From: Crambe crambe
Taxonomy: Eukaryota; Porifera; Demospongiae; Poecilosclerida; Crambeidae
Assembly: GCA_963924555.1 (NCBI GenBank)
Contig: OZ004592.1
Coordinates: forward strand, 2,418,001-2,482,000
Direction of reading: 5' to 3'
Length of the DNA stretch: 64,000 nucleotides
Shown here in pieces: positions 1 through 11,121 of this stretch. The notes under the pieces were generated by a model, which saw nothing but the letters and a program-made list of their open reading frames with translations, made no database searches and was not told where the DNA came from. How positions within the stretch are numbered: the first letter of the stretch is position 1; each line of letters starts with the position of its first letter. Made by a program: the position numbers and the translations under genes.

Positions 1-95
1 GAAATTACCTTTGGAAATTACCTTGCTTACCTTTGGAAATTACCCTGCTCTGCCTTTGGAAATTGCTCTAGCTTTAGAAATTTGGAAGTTATACA
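1..95. repeat. Short imperfect tandem repeat, CTTTGGAAATTACC-type
   Basis: The core ctttggaaatta(cc) recurs about four times with a period near 20 bp at the very start of the window, decaying toward position 95. It lies upstream of the first visible transporter exon, probably in an intron. No coding potential was seen. Confidence 0.6.
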
Positions 96-221
96 TGAGA
101 GAAGCTACGCCCATTCCATGCTAACCCTACATATAGAGTGCTACCACACTCTCTGATAAATGTATCTTGAAGAGATGAGCCCATGTTTTTATTGCACTCT
201 TCCACATCATCATTTTCCCAG

Positions 222-3200
222 ATGAGTCCTGCCTTTGTATTAGTGATTGTCTTCTCTGGGCGTGTGTGGGATGCCATTACTGATCCTATAGTGGGCTACC
301 TCATCTCCTTGACTAGGACTAGATTTGGTCGACTTAGACCATGGTAAGTATCCATGTTATCATCATCGGGGCAAGTGAAGCAAACCCACACACTGATCAA
401 CCATATGTGCTTTGTGTCATAAAAAAGCAAAAAAACAAACAAAAAAAAACACAGTTACACGGAAAGGGTCAAAGTTCAATTTATCTGTCCAACAGGCCCA
501 AACTCAGAAAAATAATGTAGTAAAATGTTTCAGGAACTACTACCTAGATAATGAATATTTACAACATTGTTTTGGGTCCCCATGCATGAAACCGATATTC
601 TGATCATGCACCTGCCTTTGATATTCTTTAATTTGCTCTTATTTTAGGTTGGGATTGGCTGCAGTTCCTACAGGTGTGATCTTATTTTTCATGTGGTTTT
701 CACCTATCCCTGATGACCAGCCACAATACGTCAAGTACTTTTACTATCAGATCATGTATCTCCTACTCCAAGCCTCACTAACGGTAAACAAACAAACAAA
801 ACAAAACAACAAACAACAACATTTCTATAATTAGAACAACAATATTTCTATAATTAGAACAGCAACATATAATTAGGCAATCTCATTCATCATAGTGAAT
901 CGCAAGTTAGTTATCCAATGTAAGATGCAAAAGAGCTGCATGTGTAAACTTGAGGCTATTCCTGAATAGATGTGTAGCTTTTCCTCAATAGATGAAAGTT
1001 TTCATTGCAGTCAATTTGCACTTTACATTTGGACAACCTTCAGTACTTGCAATTCACTGTCACAACATTAATAATCAGAGCGTTTTCCCCATACATTTTC
1101 TTGCATTGATAATAACAATCTTCTCTTTTCGCATGTAGTGTATTCATGTCCCATACACTGCTCTTACCATGCACATTTCCAACGACAACAAGCAAAGAGA
1201 CTCTGTCACACTTTATAGTGAGTTACTTCTACATAATTTATATGGACCTGTACACCTAATCATACTCCTGTCCTGATGCAGCATGCCAACGTTGAAGCTC
1301 TCAATGTGGTATATTTTTCCTAATCCTGATAGAAGTGTCTAAATATAGGTGTCCTAATAATACAGTGTCCTTATTAGAGGTGTCCTAATAATACAAGTGT
1401 CCTGATTAGAGAGGTGTCCTGAAATATTGCAATAAAGTGTCCTGTTGGTATAATTATATTAAAGACTTCAAGTGAAGGCAAGGACATGTACATACATACG
1501 TTGCTATATATTGATGACATAATTATTGATGACATAATTATTGATGACATCATTAATAATTATGTATAAAGGTTCTAGCATGCAAGCTATGATATGCATT
1601 TTTGTGATAATCATTACATACACATGCAGGGATGATATTTGAAGCAGTTGGGACTCTTATAGGAATAGGGGTCTACACAATCTACTTTGTGAGCTTGGTG
1701 GGATCGACTCCCGAAGACTGTGATGGCGGAGAGAGACTCCCAGACCCTGCAAGGAGGGCTGTGTTCCAGTGGATGGGTTTCACCCTTGGCTTGCTCACAA
1801 TTGCGTGTGTCTCTATCACTGTCATAGGAATAAAAGAGCAAAAAGGTGTGGTGTTTTCTGTGGTGCTGACAATTGTCAATGAGTTCCTAAAATAGTAGTT
1901 AACACTTGGGGCCTTGTAGGGTCTTTTTTGGACTAATGGTCCAATGTACATAGTTTGAAACTTCTTTTTTTTATATCTTAGTCGGTAATAAAGAATTACA
2001 TTCATCACCTCTATAAAAATAATCATACTGCTAATTTAAAAATTCCTTTGATTTACCAGAGGAGGCAAGAGTGGATAAGAAGATAGGTTTCTTCAAAGGT
2101 TTGAAGGAGATCTGTGGATTTAAGCCGTATATCAACTTGATCTTCATGGAGCTGTTCTCATGGATGGCACTTCAGGTGTGTTACATGTGAATAATTATTG
2201 GCTCATATAAACAGGTATCATAGAATACAGTGGCCCCTCCAAATAATGCACACTTGGGGATCCAACCTTTCGTCCTTTGTAGAAAGGTTGTCCTCTTTTG
2301 TATATTTTTGTTGAGAGGTTTGTCCTCTTTCAGAGTGTTCTTTATCAGAGGCTAGCTCCACTGTATTAATTGAATGAACGTAAAACCAAACTACAATTCT
2401 TTCTGAGATTTAAACCTGGTGATGTATGCCATTTTAACAAGACATTTCTCATTTTCTATGCATTACTTTTCTTTACGTAGTTCATTCAAGGTAACACGGC
2501 TCTCTTTCTCAAGTACTCCGTTGGACTGGGGGACCAATATCCCTACGTCATAACGATATTACTGGTGTGCACTGTTCTCTGCATGCCCCTCAGCCAACTC
2601 CTCATTCTTAAGTTTGGGAAGAAGACAGCGTTTTATGTTGGAATGTGGAGTATTCTGCCTCTCCTTCTGTTCATGCTGTTCCTTGATCGATTCCCATATG
2701 GTGCATACCCACTGAATGCCTTTGCAGGACTAGGGGTGGCTACTGCTTTCCTTTTGCCATGGTAAGAGCAAGCCACCTCTTTAAAAAATTCCAGGTGTCA
2801 TTGTTGGACGGATTAGTGTGAAATTAATCAAAAAATATTCATTATGAGCATTGCCATTATCTTTTCCTTCAGGTCAATGCTTTCAGATGTAGTTGATGAA
2901 GCAGCACTTAAGACTGGAGTTCGTCGTGAAGAGCTCTTTTACGCTTTCTTTGTGTTCGGGAACAAGTTTGGCAGTGGAGTCACTCTGGGTATATCTCAAG
3001 CCGTTTTAAAGTACATACTCATCAATTGGACAATTTATATTAGCTACAAAAGGACAACCTTTTTCAGCCCTAGCCCTAGCCCTAGCCCTAGCCCAATAGA
3101 AGGCAATAGCTCTCAAGCATTAGCTCTAAGACTCTTATAACTGATGACACAATACGCAAGCTTCTATAAAACAACAACTTGCAGTTTATGGTGAATTTCA

Positions 3201-3731
3201 ATTTTGCACTTTTAGGATTGCCGGCTATGACGAGTACACTTGCGAGCAGCCATGGACAGTTAATTTGACCTTGAAGCTAATGATGACAGTCCCTTCAGTC
3301 ATCTTGGTCCTCCTGTCTCTCCCTTTCCTCCACTTTTATCCACTTAATACTAAAAGCATTGAGAAAACAAAACAGTTGCTAGCTACGAAAAGGTATGGAG
3401 AGTAATTAGGATGACTATACGGAAAAAGATTTATTCCAATACACTAGCTATTCACCATTCAAGGTATTAATGAGTCAGGAATAAATATTGAACTTTGAAC
3501 TGGCATAATAATTTCCGTTGTCCAGGGAGACTTTCTATATCATTTAAAAAAAATTTTTTTTTTTACAACAGACAGCGTCGGAGTACGAGTGATGATAGTC
3601 CGTATGTTGCTGACAGGCACATAAGTCCTGCAATCATATCGGTAAAAGAAAGGAATGAGGATGCTTCTGAGGACAATTTAAGAACAGAAGTGAAGTTCGA
3701 TGTCACTGACTCCCAGCAAACTGATCTATAG
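222..3731 (+). CDS. MFSD2-like major facilitator transporter, 5' partial
   Basis: Nine exons chain in one frame: 222-343, 648-783, 1139-1217, 1630-1845, 2060-2175, 2481-2761, 2873-3010, 3216-3392 and 3572-3731 (stop TAG). They total 475 codons, with GT-AG at every junction. The first exon encodes GRVWDAITDP followed by a basic RTRFGRLRPW loop, the hallmark of MFSD2A/B-type (GPH family) transporters. In that family this segment carries the conserved cation-site aspartate. Later exons match the family order, including a SMLSDVVDEA segment and the long hydrophobic segments. MFSD2A is a plasma-membrane sodium-dependent lysophosphatidylcholine symporter, so lipid transport is inferred from family, not shown. 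The first transmembrane helix expected before residue 1 is missing and should be encoded left of the window. The tail is hydrophilic and Ser/Asp-rich. Substrate is uncertain. Confidence 0.85.
2226..2365. mobile_element. Short TIR element of the dispersed GAGAGGTTTGTCCTCT family
   Basis: Begins tacagtgg and ends ccactgta, with internal copies of agaaaggttgtcctctt and gagaggtttgtcctctttc. The same phrases recur elsewhere (about 14900, 22860, 34308, 38040, 38138 and 43420). It sits in intron 5 of the transporter. It looks like a non-autonomous DNA element; no transposase is visible. Confidence 0.55.
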
Positions 3732-3820
3732 TTTTCACTTTTAAAGATTAATTTTTAATTTGATTTGTATCCACCAAAATTGTTATTTATTCAGGTCTCG
3801 TTTTAACTTTATCTAATGAA

Positions 3821-4310
3821 CTAATCATGGCAGGGTCCAACAGAGTCCTGGAATGTGTTGATCTCAAATAGTTTATACCCCTGAGGATTGGTAAATTCAG
3901 ATAGTCCATCATGACGGAATCTGACTTCCAGTTCACTTTTTTTTTTTGCCCCCTATAATGAATATTACAACAAGAAAGTATAATATTAGTATTAGCAACC
4001 AGATATCTAATAGTCATTTAGAGGTTGGTCCTCTAATTGGCCAGTGTTTATTAGAGGTTCTGTTCTATTCTAGCTATATAGCTTTCTATATCACATGGAG
4101 CACAGGCCTTGGAGAAATTACATAAATTAATCATTCTGAGGGGGGGATTCATAATCATCTTTCAACTCACCAACTTGAGCTATTCCCTCCTAGCTGTTGT
4201 GTTCAGTCCTTTACAGTGGCTACAAAGGAAAGCGTGGAGGTAGCCATTATCATTTCATATCCTTCCCCCTCCCTGCCAGTAATGTAACGCTTACCCCAGA
4301 ATGGGATCAT
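3821..4310 (-). pseudogene. Decayed partial copy of CFAP95
   Basis: On the minus strand, 3821-3955 reproduces the last exon of the CFAP95 gene at 11122-12099. It still reads ELEVRFRHDGLSEFTNPQGY and ends CHD-stop. Around 4080-4240 is a recognisable relic of the preceding exon, with phrases such as the reverse complements of ggagcacaggccttggag and caacttgag. That relic has an in-frame TGA and indels that break the frame. A further trace near 4280-4300 matches the second exon boundary. The first exon is not found. It is therefore a pseudogene left by a local duplication, whose partner event left a beta-galactosidase relic next to the intact CFAP95. Confidence 0.75.
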
Positions 4311-5588
4311 CATGGACCAAATCTTATAATTTATATATGTAAATGAAATGTTCATAATGTAATTGTGGAAATAGTCTATTCCAACTCATACCCATTAAGA
4401 GTCAAAGCAATGGTCACGTTTTCTACCAATTCTGTAGTGCAGATGTCATCAGTAAATTCACCAGTAAACTAGCTAGTATAACACCTTACCTGGATGTGTT
4501 GTGGCTATCCTTTTGAACATTCCTTCCAGCTGCTAGTTGCCTCCAACTCGGTTTGCCATATTTGGCAGTGTTGTAATTCTGCTCAGTAATGATGCCGAAC
4601 AGGCACCTGCTACAATTTCCAGAGTTATTCCTGTCAATAACCTCGATAGCACTGGTCTTCAGTCTGAGGTAAGTAGCAAGGCTTAGGGTGTCCCAACTGG
4701 CCGTGTCTTCAATGCAACATCAATATCACTTCATTATAAGTTTGAGGGGGGATCTGGATGATGCACCTAGTTCAGAATGATCTATCATTTCAAGAAACTT
4801 GTTTCCACTCAGTTCCGGTGACGTAGGGCAACTGAATTAATTATTCTCACAATCATTCGTCCTGCAATTGATGGGGAAGCCCCTAATTGATTAGTTTTTA
4901 CTGTGTCTAGTTATGGTACTTATCACAGGGGTGTATCCACCACTCCGGTTGGTCCGGTTTTCACCGGACCACTTTTATTATCCAATTAATAATTATAATT
5001 TCATCCCATGCCTGCAGAGTTAGCTAAGTGATTATATGAACCTTCAAGAATCATGATCACATTAACATCCTTCTGATAAGTAGGGGTATGTCAAAATTAA
5101 GCAGACCACTTCTCTTTAGGTCCATTTGTACCATTGATTTTGACCTCTGTAAAGAGACGATCTTTTTGTGGCCAAGTGGTTGCTGTAGGACAGGTTTCGC
5201 TGTACAAGCTAGCAAGCAGCATGATGGCCCGGTGTACTTGCGCGTGGGATCACCATCACCATGCCCACTTTATCCTTTCGAACCCTGGCCCGGCGCCGGC
5301 GCGGCCTTGTTAAATTGTGTAGTCTGGCTGCGCCGACCCTTTACCGTTCCTTTTCCTCCAGAAAAAGGAGGTAAAGGGTCGGCGTCGCCAGACTATACTT
5401 TTTTGCTGGCTCTCAATTTTTAGATACATCTCCTCCTGTACACAAAACTGGTAGTCTCACGAGCAGCCCATTTGCGGCTCGCGAGACGGTACGGTACGGA
5501 TCGGTGGTACATAGTATAGTACATGGCCATGGTATGGTATAGCCGACCCTTTACCATATTGTCACAATGAACGTCTCAAGCTCATGGC
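4311..5588. other. Intergenic stretch with mini-palindromes, no gene seen
   Basis: No exon chain could be built here. The stretch holds a 76-bp palindromic element (5320-5395), a smaller palindrome (about 5452-5487), and the 5' flank of the beta-galactosidase gene. The phrase GACCCTTTACC occurs in the palindrome and again near 5544. Confidence 0.5.
5320..5395. mobile_element. 76-bp foldback element (TAGTCTGGC ends)
   Basis: Left arm TAGTCTGGCTGCGCCGACCC continues with TTTACC. The right arm is its reverse complement over 26 bp with two mismatches, separated by about 24 bp. A related remnant lies near 12646-12685 (ggtaaagggtc...ccagactata), so this is a dispersed family and not a local hairpin. 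No clear target-site duplication was seen. Confidence 0.6.
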
Positions 5589-8500
5589 ATGGCACGCAAT
5601 GACACCCTGGTGGAAATGTTTGGAAGAAGTTGCCGCATGAGGTCTCTCTGTAAACTGCAGGTGTGAGACGCAGGGCTTATGCCTTTACAATTCAGTTTGT
5701 TTGTTGGTATCTATAAAAATAGTAGCTAGCTATAATAGCTAGCTGGCTAATGGTCTGGGCTTATCTGTCCATAACTTTAGGTGGCAGGTATTCTGTTTGT
5801 TGGTGTCTTAATAGTGGGCTACCAGTTCCTTCCTCGTATACTGTCAAGGAGTGTGAGTCAGGAAGTTCTACGAAGTAAGGCAAAGTCACCTGTATCATTT
5901 CAGCGTAAGTGGGTTTGGGGGGGGGGGGGGGGGGGGAATCAGCTACAAGAGCAGTGGAAATTTTATGGCAGCTAGAACATGATCCGTGCTTTCAAAGAGT
6001 TAGTTAATTAAAGGGCAAAGTCACTAACTGGACCTCATTTTTCTACATTTTAGCTTCATGTTTAAGCATCACTGTTGCATTCATTTTGTTATAGCTACAG
6101 TGGCGGATTTAGGGTGGTTCCTAGGGTTCCATGGAACCCCCCTTTCATACAATAAGGCTGGCAGAGTCTCTAAGCAACTTATAAGAGTCTCCTAACCTAC
6201 GTACTAATTCGATCTTCTGGAGACTTATTCTACGATCGATCACGGGCCCCGCCTTTTCCGAAACTGTTTAGCTAGAAAGGGAATTTTCCACTGCTACGTG
6301 CTGTTTATAAGCGCCAACAGCACTGCCAACAGCAAAGCAACTTCTCTGGGCCATGGACTACAGCCTAGTGGGTAAAGTTTAACCAAAAGGGTAAAGTGGG
6401 CGTGGATTTTCCGCGCTTGTGTGCGGATACAATTGGAACCCTCCTTTCCATTTTTCTAGATCCGCCACTGAGCTACTAACATGATATTGTGCTCTTGGGC
6501 TGTTTAGATAAAGGCCCAGTACCTGCACAACATGATAAGAAGGTCGTAGCAAGGCAGAGGGCCATCCAGTTCACACCCTCAGGACGTAAATTCATTGTGG
6601 AGGGAAAGGAGAAGAAGATTCTGAGTGGAGCCATTCACTACTTCCGTGTGGTACCAGCTTACTGGGAGGACAGGCTGACCAAACTCCAAGCTGCTGGCCT
6701 CAACACTGTCGAGACGTACGTATGCACAGCATATTATGTATGAGTGTCGTGAGTATGTCATTTTACATGTCGCTTACAGGTACATGCCATGGAACCTGCA
6801 TGAACCAACTCCTGGCAAGTTTGACTTTACAGGGATCCTGGATGTGGTGAATTTCCTTACCATGGCACACTCCCTTGGACTGCATGCCATCGTGCGACCT
6901 GGACCATACATCTGCTCCGAGTGGGAACTAGGAGGACTCCCTGCGTAAGTATACATCACCATTCTAACCCACGTGTGGTCACCCTTTCACCCCTACCTCT
7001 TTCTCTTCACCCTCCCTCCCCTCACTCTCTCTTAGCTGGTTATTGCACGATCCACACATGGTGGTGCGTACCATGTACCCTGGCTACTTGGAAGCAGTGC
7101 GGCGTTACTTCACCAAAGTGTTTGAATTGCTGACTCCATTGCAGTCTGTATATGGAGGTCCCATCATTGCCTTCCAGATTGAGAATGAATTTGCACACTA
7201 CTTCAAAGACTTGCAAGATGGAAAAAAGTATATGAGCTTTCTGTACAAGGTGAGGGGATCTTGGTAGGGGGTGGAGTCAAGATAGGGTGGGAGGGACATG
7301 GAGATTTAGAGTCTCGGGTGATTTCAGTTAGTGAGTCTTTTGGCTTTGATGGCCAAACTTTTATATTAAATGCTAGTTGTACAGAGTCCAAATTTCATAG
7401 GCTCTGAGTTGTAATTTTTCCGACCTACGGAAATTTCATTCCAGTTAGTATGTTTCTACTTGGATCATTAATAATTGTTTGATTTATTCTTCAGCTGATG
7501 CGTAGTTTAGGAGTAATGGAGCTTCTGTTTACTTCTGATGGTCAGACTGCTGTGGACACCTCCCTCAAGCTCCGCCCAGCTCAAGACGTCTTGCTCACTG
7601 TCAACTTCATGACTGATAGAAATGGAATCAAGAACCTCATAAGAGTTCAAGTAGGGTGATCATATGATGATCATGTGACAGCACCCATGTGATATCTTGT
7701 ATCTCACTGTTACAGCCGGATAAGCCACCAATGGTGATGGAGTTTTGGTCGGGCTGGTTTGATCACTGGAATGAGGTCCATCTCAGTCGCGACCAGCTGC
7801 CTCGTGAATTGGGGATTAATGTGGCTGCTCTCTTGGACAAAGGTGCATCCATAAACTTCTACATGTTTCATGGTGAGTCATCCAAGAACTTCATCTTCTA
7901 GGTAATCATAGGAACTTCCCCTTTCTTTCTTATAGGGGGGACTAACTTCGGTTTCATGAATGGAGCCAATTGGGGCGACTCTCGTGCAAGTTCATACCTC
8001 CCAACCATCACCAGTTATGGTAGGTTACCGTCACATGACCAACTGTGTGATCATGTGACACTCACTTGACCAGATTATGGAGCTCCTCTGAGTGAGAATG
8101 GAGATGTCACTCAGAAGTACCAGGAGATAAGGAAAGTGATCCAGGAGAAGGAACCCAACAGCATGGGTAAGTCAAGTTTATGGATAACCACACCTTATAC
8201 CACTATGTCGTACCTCAACACTTATGCAGTCTTTAACCCTCTGCCTTCCATTCCCAACAACATCCCCACTGCCTCTTATGGAGACATGAAGTTAACCCTC
8301 TACATGTCAATACTCGAAACCCTCAATTACCTCCCTGTAAGTATGTGAGTCACATGACCATCATGTGACTATCACTGTGTTGTTACGTAGGAACCGCATG
8401 TTTCGGAGACGCCAATACCAATGGAGTTTCTTCCCCTACATGGGTGTGGCCAGTCATATGGGTTTGTGCTCTATCGCACTCTCATCCCCTCCACTGCACA

Positions 8501-9814
8501 CACTATCAAAGTACACAAACTCAATGACTTTGGAATGGTAAGGAGAGTCTGTATTGAATGCCTTAATTAACCCTTAGTTGTCTTATTGCAGGCTATAGTA
8601 GACAGTAAACCAGCACATATGCTGTCATTAATGCCTTAATTAACCCTTAGTTGTCTTATTGCAGGCTATAGTAGACAGTAAACCAGCACATATGCTGTCA
8701 TTAATGCCTTAATTAACCCTTAGTTGTCTTATTGCAGGCTATAGTAGACAGTAAACCAGCACATATGCTGTCATTCTTCGATATGCAGACTTTTAGTATT
8801 CCCAAGTCAAAAGACAATCAGGTATGCTTCCCCTTACCAGATTGGTCTCTATCAGTCATGTGATATTTCATATGACTTATCATGTGACTGTTAATACTGG
8901 CAGAATGGTCAAAGAGTGTTGGATATTTTGGTAGAGAATGCTGGGCGTGTCAACTATGGCCAACCCCTGGAATCAAGAAAAGGTGCATGCTTGATCACAT
9001 GATATCATGTGACTCACTACCTTTGACTACACAGGAATTTTGAGTGATGTAGAAGTGGATGATAATATCCAGAAGAAATGGAAGATTTATTCCTTGGAGT
9101 TCAAACCATCATTCATAGAGAGGTTGGTTAATTAACACTCTCTGGGTCTTCTGCCCCAATGTATAGATCTAATCACAGTATTTTGAAAATTTAATGATTG
9201 ATCAAAGCAGATATCTATTTCCCAGCTTTGATACGTAGATTGATAGGATCCTAGTGATTTAAACAAGTTAGACACTAGCTATTTAGTTGGTTTCTAGAAA
9301 TCCTTAGGCCTGCTTTGCTCGCAATTGAATTCCACATACGTAGAAAGCATCTTACTATTATGTATGCAGCATAGAGTCTGGTGGTCTGTGGTCCAGGACT
9401 CCTGCTCCTTCACACCTTGCCCCATCTCTCTTCAAAGGAACCTTCTCCATCAGTGGCAAACCTGCGGACACTTTCATAGATATGGAGGTACTGTGGAACT
9501 TTGTATAATTATATCCTGTGTTGTGTCATTATGATTGTGTTGATTGCAGGGGTGGGAGAAAGGTGTGATCTTTATTAATGGAGTGAATCTGGGTCGTTAC
9601 TGGAAAGTGGGTCCACAGAGGACACTATATATCCCAGCTCCCATTCTCAAGAGAGGTGTCAACAAGGTAGGTGCATGTAGGATGACGTTTGCCTCACTTT
9701 GAACACATGTTGAACATGCATGCACATGCACAGGTGATGATATTTGAGATGTACACTCCTAGTAATCCTCAGAAAATCACCTTCAGAGATAATCCAGTAT
9801 TGAATACAAACTAG
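5589..9814 (+). CDS. GLB1L-type beta-galactosidase (glycoside hydrolase family 35)
   Basis: Seventeen exons, all with consistent phase: 5589-5660, 5781-5904, 6508-6715, 6780-6944, 7036-7249, 7495-7650, 7716-7872, 7936-8019, 8074-8166, 8230-8336, 8391-8537, 8738-8821, 8904-8982, 9035-9122, 9370-9487, 9550-9666 and 9734-9814. They encode 697 aa. GH35 enzymes remove terminal beta-galactose from glycoconjugates. Expected catalytic residues are present: QIENEF (acid/base Glu near 241) and MEFWSGWFD (nucleophile Glu near 322), plus YMFHGGTNFG and the C-terminal GRYWKVGPQ jelly-roll motif. A hydrophobic segment at residues 26-42 suggests a signal anchor like GLB1L2/3. The start at 5589 is the only ATG that reads into exon 2 through the proposed donor, and is the least certain part. 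The exon 12 acceptor lies in a triplicated 73-bp repeat. Confidence 0.9.
5920..5938. repeat. Poly-G run in intron 2 of the beta-galactosidase gene
   Basis: An almost uninterrupted run of about 19 G follows the exon 2 donor closely. Similar G/C homopolymers occur at 18594-18614, 31460-31471, 40150-40179 and 51606-51620. They may be length-polymorphic, or assembly-uncertain. Confidence 0.8.
6098..6470. mobile_element. Non-autonomous DNA transposon with CAGTGGCGGA termini
   Basis: Starts cagtggcggattta and ends tctagatccgccactg, giving terminal inverted repeats of about 14 bp. It is flanked by the direct repeat agcta (6093-6097 and 6471-6475), consistent with a 5-bp target-site duplication. It lies inside intron 2 of the beta-galactosidase gene. 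No transposase ORF is present. Terminal bases resemble the element at 40116-40412. Confidence 0.7.
8557..8775 (+). repeat. 73-bp tandem triplication containing a splice acceptor
   Basis: Three near-identical 73-bp copies start at 8557, 8630 and 8703. Each contains the end of intron 11, the acceptor ttattgcag and the first 35 or so bases of exon 12. Only the third copy runs on into the full exon. Splicing to copy 1 or 2 reads into an in-frame TAA within the repeat, so those two acceptors should be non-productive decoys. Confidence 0.95.
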
Positions 9815-10667
9815 TGGCTTATCCTCCCCCCTCTTCTATATATGCTACTTCTTTACTCCTCCCTCCATGCCCCCTCACTCTGTTACTCTGTTTCTCCATT
9901 TACTCTCTTCCCCCCCCCCCTCCCCCCCTCCCCTTAATGGTCCTATCTCCCTGCCCCCTCATTCTGTCAGCAATGCAATTATCATTATACTGTGCAAGAG
10001 AAAATTCAATTTGGCATTTCAAAAAGTGATCTGGGAAGACTTGCCTTCCATGGAGAGGGTGTAGCTAAGGTGATATGTTATGTTATGCTCAAATAAGAAA
10101 GAGGTTGACTCTAATCCAGCATGTGATGACTGTGGGCTGTTCATTATGATGTTTTATACATGTAGCCATACACATCAGGGAATAATCTAACTTGCTAGAC
10201 TCTTATAAATCCTGCACCCACTCAGTTTTAAGTGTTCACTATAAAGAAGTAGAGACATGTTACTAGAGTAGCTGGAAGTTTATAACTGGCAGTGGTTAAA
10301 ATGTTTGGAGGAAATTACCACACGAGACCTCACACTATATTATCATCAGACACTTTTACTAGTATAATCTCTTTGGCTAACAGGACACATGGAAAAAATG
10401 AAGTGCATTCCTTTTTGAAGACCTGAGAAGGAAACATTTTTTTGTAGGAAACAGTGTAAGATACGCAAGGGCACGGCATATTTCATAATAATAATAGAAA
10501 CAAGGAAATTTGGCATAGGAAACAAGGAAAATTGCCGTGCCTATAAATTTCTTTATTACAGGTTTCAGGCTATATAGGATATCTCCAATTTTTCATAATT
10601 AAATAGGGGCAAAAGCCGCAGTAATAATGGGAACTAATTTCCTACACAAGAAAATGTGGCTGTTCAG
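9815..10667. other. Intergenic 3' flank of beta-galactosidase, no gene seen
   Basis: Contains C/T-rich runs (about 9835-9955) and AT-rich sequence. Short reading frames here show no splice logic or recognisable protein. Confidence 0.5.
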
Positions 10668-11014
10668 ATAAAGCCCCAGTGGCTGAGAAGAAAGGCAGAG
10701 GGCCATCCAATTTGCACCCTTATCGTACACTCTCATCATTGTGGAGGAGGAGAAGAGAAGAAGATTCTGAGTGGAGCCATTCAGTGTGGTGCCAGCTAGC
10801 TTACTGGGCAGACAGGCTGACCAAACTCCAAGCTGCTGGTCTGGTCTCAACACTTACATATGTACAAGTATCTGAGTGTGTCATTTTTACATTTCACTTA
10901 CAGGTACATGCTCCATTGCAGCCTGCATATGAAGGCCCCACCATTGCCTTCCAGATTGAGAAAGACTTTGTAGTAGAGGGAAAGAAGTACATGGACATCC
11001 TGTACAGATCTTAG
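10668..11014 (+). pseudogene. Decayed beta-galactosidase copy (exons 3 to 5)
   Basis: 10668-10860 matches exon 3 of the functional gene (ataaagg...gagtggagccattc...caagctgctgg), with deletions and a frame break. Next, the first bases of exon 4 (caggtacatg) run directly into the middle of exon 5 (ctccattgcag), removing the intron and the intervening coding sequence. The acid/base motif QIENEF has become QIEKDF, losing the Asn-Glu pair needed for catalysis. An open frame survives through part of the relic but cannot encode an enzyme. Confidence 0.85.
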
Positions 11015-11121
11015 GGAGGGAGTGGAGCATGGGGTGGGAGAGTTTTGGGTAAAAATCAAGTTCTTATCATTTTTGTTCAGGTCATGTTTTAAATTTATAA
11101 TTATTATAATTATCTAATGAA

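Noticed and set aside
3065-3095. CCCTAG tandem run resembling telomere repeat
   Set aside because: The unit is agccct/tagccc in about four copies, not CCCTAA/TTAGGG, and it lies inside an intron; treated as a simple repeat.
5255-5300. tttcgaaccc, reminiscent of a tRNA B box (reverse strand gggttcgaaagg)
   Set aside because: No matching A box or cloverleaf could be drawn on either strand.
8136-8348. Open frame running through a beta-galactosidase intron
   Set aside because: The intron between 8166 and 8230 happens to be open in frame; GT and AG sites and family alignment favour splicing, though intron retention would stay in frame.
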